NCBI GenBank assembly: GCA_963556145.1
Contig: OY744469.1
Span: 868,001-932,000 of the forward strand
Length of the DNA stretch: 64,000 nt
DNA from: Hygrocybe punicea
Lineage: Eukaryota; Basidiomycota; Agaricomycetes; Agaricales; Hygrophoraceae
Reading direction: 5' to 3'
The translations under genes were made by a program, and so were the position numbers. Of the stretch, positions 56,793 to 64,000 are shown in pieces. Below the pieces are notes generated by a model. It ran no database searches. It was given only the letters and a program-made list of their open reading frames with translations, and had not been told where the DNA came from. Each line of letters opens with the position of its first letter. Position 1 is the stretch's first letter.

Positions 56793-57969
56793 TCATACAT
56801 ATCCACAGTGCCTATACCACCCAAAAACATCAGCCATACTAATCTCATACAGGGATTCAAGTAGTGTGCAGTAAACATCTGTGTTCGAAAGATTTTTCAT
56901 CGCCAAGCGAACATATTCTCCCTTGCGGCGTAGATGATATTTCATAGCGGAAAACGCCAACTCAATGGGGTTGTAGTCAGGTGAGTAGGGTGGCAAGAAC
57001 TCATACTGCATGCCTCTGAGTCGAAAAAGTGTGAGTTTACTGTAATATTGATAGAGGAAGGCTTACCGAGCCTCTATGAGCTCCAACACAGTGAAATTCT
57101 TGTGAATGCAGCAATTATCCATCACAATCACGGAATTCGGCCCAGGGAATGGTTGCATTTGGTCCAAGAGACACTCGATGAAGAGGCCGAATAGTTGGGA
57201 ATCAAATGCGCCTTCAATAATGTCACAATGTAAGATACCTTGATTTAGGGAGAGTGCTGGCAGAACTGAGTATCTATCAAGGATATTAGTATGTCTTAAG
57301 TAATTCCCAGTCATACTCACCATCGTCCACGACAAAAGAATGCTTTCTGAGTTGCCTTTCTGCCACGTATCACCCAGGCTTGGCCACAGTACGTTGTGCG
57401 ACGATCCACAGCACTTTCGTCAACAAAAACGAGTTGGTCGGGTTGATACGTCCCGATACGTGCTCCAAATTGAATTTGCGCATCGGCATTTCGCTCAATT
57501 GCAACACAACTTAACTATAGATCCAGATCAGATAGAATAAATATGATAAATGTCATGAGCGCACCTTTTTCATAGTATACCCGCCCTTGATGAGTGTCCT
57601 CCAGATGGTTGATAATGAAACCGATACACCGCAAACTTCCTGTAGCTCCAAATGCAGCTCATCCAAGTAAAGATCGGGGGCATTGTTGAGCGTTCTGTAT
57701 AGGTACTGTATGAGTAAGTTTCATTGCATAGAAGTCAAATGTAGATAGTAACTCACCTCAAGGTCATAGTCACAAAGTATCCGGGGCACCTGTGGCTTCA
57801 AACGCTTTGCAACCATCACGTTTCCAGTCTTCTTGAAGTGCCCAAGTATCCTCTGGACAGAACAGACGCTAACATCAGCATACATGGCAATTTCCTCCTC
57901 GGACATGCAGGTGTTCAGTCGGATGATGATTCAGTGGACTTCCTCAGCAATCGCCTTTCCTTTGGCCAT
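56793..57969 (-). pseudogene. Tc1/mariner-type (DDE_3) transposase, broken
   Basis: On the minus strand from ATG 57,969: MAKGKAIAEEVH, an in-frame TGA (57,933-57,931), IIIRLNT and an HTH (ADVSVCSVQRILGHF). Next come an intron, YLDELHLELQEVCGVS, an intron and the first catalytic motif VFVDESAVDRR, then TTYCGQAWVIRGRKA. After an intron: VLPALSLNQGILHCDIIEGAF, the second motif NSVIVMDNCCIHKN and the third LPPYSPDYNPIELAFSAMK. The splice after CRGR, if GT-AG, would also give a TGA. Terminal repeats and the expected TA duplication were not located. Confidence 0.8.
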
Positions 57970-58321
57970 GAGTCGAGCGAATGGAAGATTTAGACAAGGG
58001 TGGTTGACGAGGAGATTCCTAATATGGAAATGTTGGTATTGTTCAACAAAAGCATATGAATAAAATTCACGGGTCATTTCAAACATCTAGAGGACATGTC
58101 ATTGAATGTACGTACATGTTTTCAACCGCTTTGGCAGTGTTTTGGTAGACCGGTGACTGTCTCTCGGCGAGTCCTAATGCGGATATCTCGCTAGAGAGAC
58201 CGGTTGTTCTGAGTTTCAATTTGGTGGTTTCCGAGAATTTCCATATTAGGATAGACTCGATAAGGAAGTTAGTCACGTTTCCTGTACCATTAGCTTTCAG
58301 GCTCGATCAACGGTTTGCGCA

Positions 58322-60376
58322 ATGGCTGCCATGGACTCTCCACTGCTTGGAATGGACCTGGAATCAATCCGGAATCTCTCTGACGATGATCTGGCTGCTA
58401 AATATCAAGAAATTTCGTCCGATCAACTACCTGGTCAAGACTTCTTTCTGGATTTGAGCGCTTCGGATACAGAAACTGTCCACAAACTGTGTCTCCTCCT
58501 CTATGTGGCATCAAAGGGTGTGAAACTACCTCGTATTTTTCAACTACAAGCTACTCTGGCGCTCTTGGCTGGTCGGGATTCTTTGATTAACGCTGGTACT
58601 GGCTCAGGGAAGACACTGTGTATGGTTCTCCCAGCACTTCTGGACCCTGGCTTCGTTTCCCTTGTCGTTTCTCCTCTGAAGCGGCTACAGCTTTTACAGG
58701 TAAGCATTTTGTCAAGTTTTCGAACATATTGAAGCACAATTTCGTCAGGTTTCGGAATTTCAGTCATATGGACTAACCGCTGCTGCTATCAATGAGGACA
58801 CAACGAATGCGCCTGAATTTTGGAAGGTGAGCCTATTTATCATATTCGGTTTACATCTCAGACTTGTTTTCAGGCTTTACAAGATGGAAAGTACACGATC
58901 GTCATTGTTCAGCCAGAGCAGCTACAAAGTTTCGAAGGGCATCTTCCTCAGCTTGCACAAGCGCTTCGGAATCGCCATTTCGTCAAGCTGATTAGAAGAG
59001 TTCATGTGGACGAAGCGCACACAATCTACACGTCTGGAATTCCTCTCTATGGCCTCCCTGCGTTCCGCCCAGCCTGGGGATCACTCGGCCAACTTCGCTT
59101 GGCGCTAGCCAAGGATACTCCATGTCAAGCACTCTCCGGAACATTTCCAAATCACATCATCAAATGTGTCGTTGATAAACTCTTGTTTCCGTCCGACTAT
59201 GTTACGGTCAGCCTTACATCAAATCGTCCGAATATCACATATGCAACACATCCGATTTCAGGGTCACTCAACAACTTTGGTAACCTTCAATGCCTGATTC
59301 CTGATACACAAAATGAAGCATTCAATATTCACCTAATTCCGAAGACACTCGTCTTCCACGATAATCATGAAGAGGCTGCCAATGCCGCAAAATTCCTCAA
59401 CAATCTTTTGCCTGAAACCATGCGTCTCAAACGCATTTCCAAGCACTATCACAGCCTCATATCAGACGAATACTTAGAACAGACATTCCATGACTTTGCT
59501 GCACCTGATGGGATGACGAGAATACTGTGCGCGACATCAGGCGCTTCAACGGTTAGTGTGCGTTCTCTCATGCATTTTTGTTCACATTGCTTGTTTGTCA
59601 GGGTCTTGATGTGCCAGACATTGCGTACATTATCCAGTACGGAGTTTGTCGCGACATCCCAAACCTGCTACAGAGAGGCGGACGCGGCGGACGGACATCA
59701 TCGATCGAAGCCTTGTTCCTCATTATGTACGAACCGTGGGCATTAACAACGAACCTGTCAGAGTTGCCGGCAGATCTTAGCGACCCAGATCAACCCATGC
59801 AAGCGATCACCAAGACATCCAAAAAGCCCGAGCGTACCGGAGTGGCGATGTACCAATGTATCCAGTTGGCTGGCTGTGTACGTGAATTCTTTGCAGGTTA
59901 TCTTGGTGACAAGACACCTACTGGTATGTCCTGACCAGATTTGCCACTAATGAGCTAATGTGCATGTATCCACAGCGACGTCGTATATCAATCACTTTTG
60001 TTGTCCTAACCACCCCAACACCAGCTTCGATCTCACGCGATTATTCCCAGGAACATTGCTGATGCCGCAAAACTTCACGTTTGTCGAGCAAGTCATCGAT
60101 ATATCATCCACAACAAGGCGAAAATATCGGCCAGTGAAGGAGCGCGAGCCACTCAAGGCGGTTTTATACGCATGGCGTTCACACGCACATAACTCAGACC
60201 GTTACCAAGCCGTTTGTCAAATCTCATGGATCCTCACCGATGCTGAAATCGATTTGATCTCAAAAACCGTCAAGACGAAGCTCAAGACAATTGCCAACCT
60301 CACAACGTTGTTGGATGCTCGTGAGGACTGGGTTGGTGAATGGGGTGCACAGGTGATGGATAAAATTCAGTCGTAA
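58322..60376 (+). CDS. RecQ-like ATP-dependent DNA helicase, 618 aa, intact frame
   Basis: Exons 58322-58699, 58749-58826, 58874-59551, 59602-59923 and 59976-60376 join in phase (four introns of 47-52 bp) into 618 codons. Motifs in order: Q-like LPRIFQLQATLALL, Walker A NAGTGSGKT, VSPLKRL (Ia), DEAH box VHVDEAHT, motif III ALSGTF, then LVFHDNHEEA (IV). Motif V is altered to GASTGLDVPDIAY, and motif VI is LLQRGGRGGR. A Cys-containing HFCCPNHP lies near the C-terminus. RecQ helicases unwind DNA 3' to 5'. The protein is shorter than cellular RecQ and lacks a recognisable HRDC domain. Its stop is directly adjacent to that of the DUF6589-like gene. It is the only uninterrupted gene of the host element. 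Confidence 0.8.
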
Positions 60377-63300
60377 TCATACATCATCCATGTCTACACT
60401 CATAGCTACTGCTGGTAATTCATCATCTTCTGTCATAGCTGCAGCCCCATCTAAGTTTCCTTCCATCATGCATGCAAGTTTTTTGTTGAACGTTGCAAGG
60501 CTTGACGACATGAGTTTCTGTTCGCCGGACTCGATAAGATTGATGATGGCCTTCTGTCGATTGTTCCCGCTTCGCCCTGGATGATACTTGTCAAGGCCGA
60601 GCTCGTGAACCTTGTTGGCGACTATCCAAACGAGACACGATGTATCTGGCGTCGTATGTGTTTTTCCTTCGTAAATCCCGCCAAGTGCCAATGACATCTG
60701 TTTCTTGACATGCTGGAGATAAATGACAGCACCGGAAATGTCGCCCAACTGGTCCCAGTTGGCATGAACACCCTTTGCGACGAAGAAAAACTATAAAATG
60801 TCATTCGTCAAACTCTGACATTGTAAGATCACTGTAATGTACCTTCAGGTAACCGATTAAATGTTCAATGTTCAAATTGACTGCCATGAAGTGTCCGGGC
60901 AGTCCTGAGATGTTCACGAGCATGTTGTCTCGCATGATGTCACTGGATAATGATCAGTGTGAACACTGAGTGCTTCAACGAGAGCTCACCTGAATTTTGG
61001 CGTCCAAATGTACTTGAGATTAGCTAGACAGTGTAAGATCTCAATACAGTAGTTATTCGAGCCGGCGCCACGAAAGATCTTTGCCAGTGTGGGAAGGAGA
61101 TCCTCTACACGACCAAAATCGCCTTGAGAGATTGCCTGCATGAGTTCCGCAACATAGAGAAGGTCCCGAGCGAGCAAGAGAATGTTTTGATGGCCGAGAT
61201 CTTTGAGAGGATCCAGTGCGTTCGGGTAAGGGGGTATGAATGGATCCTTAGCTTTTGCTCCCTTTCGCCAGGTCTCTATAGGTGTTGTACACCTCAGTAA
61301 GACATTCTGTGCACGGTCCAAGAGATCTTGAGCGGTAGGCTTGGTTTTTGCAAAGTCTTCAAAGTCGCCGAGTTCTTGTTGCCACCCGTTGAGAACAATA
61401 CCATGGAGAATCTGTGTCAGTGCTGCCAGTAATGTATGGTAGTCTGGATGGTCTGCACCAAGCCTCGTCTTCTCCAGCAGGGTAAAGAAATAGGCCAGAC
61501 TGCCAATTTGACTAAGCGAGCCACGATGTACGTGCAGAAGAGCCCAGATCAAGTTTATACAGAGATGAAACAGACCGAATCCAAGCTGAAAGATGTCACG
61601 ACGAGCCCAGGGATTAATGTCGTGGATTTGCAAAACTTGTCCTCCTCGGATGCGGGCATTGGTTGACTGGTCATTGACTGATGGGATAGCATTTTGACTT
61701 ATTGTCTTGGTATCCAACCCAAGTTGGCCTAGGTAAGCGTCTTCATGTACTGAAAGATTACCTTGGATTGACGACTCATCGATAGTTGTTGCCCGAAGAG
61801 GATATTGCTGGGTCTTGTGTCCAGGAGGAAGTTGACGTCGGGGTATAGGTTGCAGGGCAGGATCGTGTGCATAGTTTTCGAATGAATTGCAGTACTTGCA
61901 GAGGATTTGGGCGATGATGACTGAGAATTGGTGGTTGAGTATCTTGACCTGTTTGAAGCTAAGACAGAGGTCCCGGTTTGACAGTCCCTTGAAGTCTTTG
62001 AATCGACTAGCAATTGGCGCGAGAACAAGGTCCTGAGGGCTTGCGTTATGGAGCACATACAGAATTCCAAATGTTCCAGACCGGACTTTTGCGGGGGTTG
62101 ATGAACCACGCTGTTCGACAAAGTTTGATGTGCTGATATTGATGTTGTCATAGCAGAACATGTGCGGGAGTGTGGCCACTCGCTTTGCCAAAGATATGCA
62201 GTGTTGACTGAGATGTGATAGAAGTTTTGTGATGCTGTCATAGGATATCGTCAGGCTGCAGCGGAAAAGTGTGTCGATCATTTTTTTTAAGGACCCAGTA
62301 CTCCATAGAAACAGGCCGAATACACCTTGAAACTTGAGGCATCGGTTCGAGCGCTGATACGCAAGCTGGGAAATCATAATATCACAAGCCTGATGTGTTT
62401 GAGCAACCAGCAGGAAAAGAAAGCGAATTGTGACAAACAGTCTGGGGACTTTTCTTCTTATTCTTTCGTTTTGCATCTTCCGTTTGGGCAGCAGTTTCGA
62501 GGATTCGCAGCAGCATTGGACAACACTGTGTTGCAAGCCCAAGGGTCATCTCGAGTTTCCAGTTTGAAATCATCTCTGAAGTGAGATGTTGTACACTCAG
62601 AAGAGAGAGTTCTTTGACGACTTGATCCATTTCGGAGGAGACCACTGAGCAGAGTAAGTCACAGCATGGGGGCGCATCCAGTCCGAGATAACATTGTGGC
62701 CTTTCGGGTGTGCAAAGATCCTGTCAAGAAGAAGACCTATTTTCCGAGAGCTTCGAGAGAACCATTTCGATCGATAGATCTCGTAGACGTCCTGTTCCGG
62801 GTCAAGGAGATCTAGAATAAAATCAAGCGGTGTCCGGTGAGCACTATCGAGCATTGTCAAGATTTTTTTCTTGCAGTCCTTCCAAGAGTCTCGAGGTGAA
62901 GCAGTACCATGTATCGTATTGTATGTAAACATTCTGCCAGTGGGTGCCGGAAGAGTTGGCACATTTTCTTTGGCAGAAGAAGTCGGCTCGAGAAGCATAG
63001 GCAGCGATGCATTGTCCATTTGTATCGGAGACAAGTCGTCGACCAGAAAGAGGCTGTCATCTCCAGGAAACAAGATCGAGTCACCTAGGAGGTCCTTTGG
63101 CGTCTCTAGAATTGATGACTGCTCTGACTCGGATGGTGGACTGTGAGTCGTCGTGGTGTTCACTCTGAGAGCTTGTTGGCTTGATGGATCCCAGGCTCGA
63201 AACACAGGAGAAGGTGTCCAATTGCTGCTCATCAAGAATGGACTGGCCAGCAAGTCTTCATAAGTCTTCCTAGCAGGTGTTTGTCTGGTCACTGTGTTCA

Positions 63301-63424
63301 TACCAGGTGTTCCAAAGTTCAAGATTTGTTCAGCATTGTGGATTTTCTTGTTCCGTTTCTTCTTAGGAGCATCTGGGTGAACAGATATGAAGGGGTCGTT
63401 CAGGTGGACGGAGGAGTTTTTCAT
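60377..63424 (-). pseudogene. DUF6589-like large protein, about 966 aa, single frameshift
   Basis: Exons 63424-62439, 62389-60990, 60942-60843 and 60790-60377. Exon 1 has a basic/Ser-Pro-rich N-terminus (PKKKRNKKIHNAEQILNF) and LLLDRIFAHPKGHNVISDW. A one-base loss near 62,666 shifts the frame before DLLCSVVSSEMDQ; restoring a single base makes every exon phase agree. Then come SQLAYQRSNRCLKFQGVFG, MFCYDNINISTSNFVEQRG, KVRSGTFGILYVLHNASP, SVNDQSTNARIRGGQVLQ, HLCINLIWALLHVHRGSL, and at the end NIEHLIGYLK and HTTPDTSCLVWIVANKV. I recognise the pattern as fungal DUF6589, abundant in Agaricomycetes and without assigned function. Conserved Asp/Asn in YDNINIS could be catalytic, but that is a guess. 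Confidence 0.7.
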
Positions 63425-63616
63425 GTTGCACGATCAAAAAGCTGTATATTGTGCAATCGACATGCTTGATTTTCAGTTCACGTGATGAGCTCCCTTTTTT
63501 AGTCTGACCTAATATGGTAGGTGCTACGGTACATAGAGATTTACACTCAGATCGACCAGGCTCTCTAACGAGGGTTTCCCGTTATAGTCAGAGAGCCGGT
63601 CACGAGGCTAGTGTTT

Positions 63617-63833
63617 TGGGGCCTCTCGAACCATCCGAAGACAGGACCAAGCCTCCAAATTTGAGTTTTCAAAAACTGCAAATTAAATGCTGTAAAATTC
63701 GGCGCACCTAGATACAGTACTCGGCTGCCCACAGCCAAAATTTCAGGCCAAAATATGAAGATTTCAGTGAGATATAGCAGTTCAAAGTATATGTCTCAAA
63801 ACAATATCCAAAAATGGTGTTCGCCAAGTCACG
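63617..63833 (-). repeat. Right end repeat of the putative host element
   Basis: Inverted match to 36,293-36,514, including GGTCCTGTCTTCGGATGGTT and CCACAGCCAAAATTTCAGGC phrases read on opposite strands. GCATTGATG-type motifs follow outward to about 63,880. The 63,425-63,616 spacer is the likely promoter of the DUF6589-like gene. Confidence 0.75.
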
Positions 63834-63920
63834 TGCAAAACACAATAATGCAGCATTAATGCAAATTGATGCGCATTGATGGTGAAATGCAAAGAGAGCA
63901 GGTTTTGTCCAGTATATACT

Positions 63921-64000
63921 CGCGGCCTGAGTCCATAGTATAATGCGTGACTGCCAGTGGACGGCCAGACTAGCACTCAAAATTCGAAAATACCTACCCT
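63921..64000 (+). repeat. Paralogous empty site of the KDZ insertion
   Basis: Carries CTGAGTCCATAGTATAATGC through AATTCGAAAATACCTACCCT without interruption, matching both sides of the KDZ element (15,641-15,703 and 26,251-26,270). It has a few extra bases (CCAGT) relative to the left flank. Confidence 0.85.

Larger units (their letters stand above)
35240..63900. mobile_element. Putative composite host element with DUF6589-like and RecQ-like genes, heavily nested
   Basis: About 220 bp at 36,293-36,514 is repeated in inverted orientation at 63,617-63,833. Outside these, both ends carry GCATTGATGC-type subterminal repeats and the phrase TTTTGCACGTGACTTGGC. Between them, once nested insertions are set aside, are gene E (minus), gene H (plus, divergent from E), a small ORF, a RecQ-like helicase (plus) and a DUF6589-like gene (minus). 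The LTR element demonstrably splits gene E, which ties the left and right parts together. The exact outer termini and target duplication could not be fixed, so membership in one element is an inference. Confidence 0.5.

Noticed and set aside
35240..63900. Starship-type giant element
   Set aside because: No tyrosine-recombinase captain (DUF3435-like) near either end, and the cargo is made of nested transposons.

Overview
This window looks like a transposon-dense, probably dispensable or subtelomeric-like region of a filamentous basidiomycete (Agaricomycetes). The evidence is short spliceosomal introns (about 45-65 bp, GT-AG, CTAAC-type branch sites), a KDZ transposase, a two-gene Harbinger element, a fungal DUF6589-like protein and lineage-specific membrane proteins. 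I see no rRNA, tRNA or bacterial features. All names are from recognising motifs by eye; no database search was run.

Layout. 1-2.6 kb: edge of a Tc1/mariner relic, then LTR-like sequence carrying a hAT-type insertion (1032-2243) with a perfect 8-bp target duplication. 2.5-3.1 kb: small spliced gene of unknown role. 4.5-8.5 kb: host-like genes, including an intact four-exon CxxC protein and an alpha/beta-hydrolase fused to Armadillo repeats. 10.2-13.2 kb: cluster of a lineage-specific multi-membrane-segment family; 2.4 kb of it is repeated almost exactly at 26.9-29.4 kb. 14.1-15.5 kb: broken pepsin-like protease. 15,704-26,250: a complete but dead KDZ element with an 8-bp target duplication. 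Its transposase gene is cut in two by an internal inversion, and a second element (23,778-26,150) is nested in its right terminal repeat. 29.4-35.2 kb: triplet-rich segment, a solo LTR placed at the edge of a hAT-like palindrome, and a 44-bp minisatellite.

35.2-63.9 kb: what I interpret as one host element pulled apart by nested insertions. It has inverted ends (36,293-36,514 against 63,617-63,833) and four gene types: a divergent pair E/H, a RecQ-like helicase and a DUF6589-like protein whose stop codon abuts that of the helicase. Inside it sit a 975-bp foldback element, a 10.7-kb insertion bounded by inverted 45-bp minisatellites (itself holding an apparently intact PIF/Harbinger element, a multi-kb palindrome with an assembly gap and a hAT-type insertion), a non-autonomous LTR retrotransposon with a 5-bp target duplication in an exon of gene E, and a dead Tc1/mariner gene. 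The last 80 bases repeat the sequence into which the KDZ element inserted and so act as a paralogous empty site.

How it fits together: the order of events can be read from the nesting. The host elements came first, then palindromes, Harbinger and LTR elements, then small hAT-type insertions. Most autonomous genes are broken: four in-frame stops, all TGA, plus frameshifts. The Harbinger pair and the RecQ-like gene keep full reading frames.
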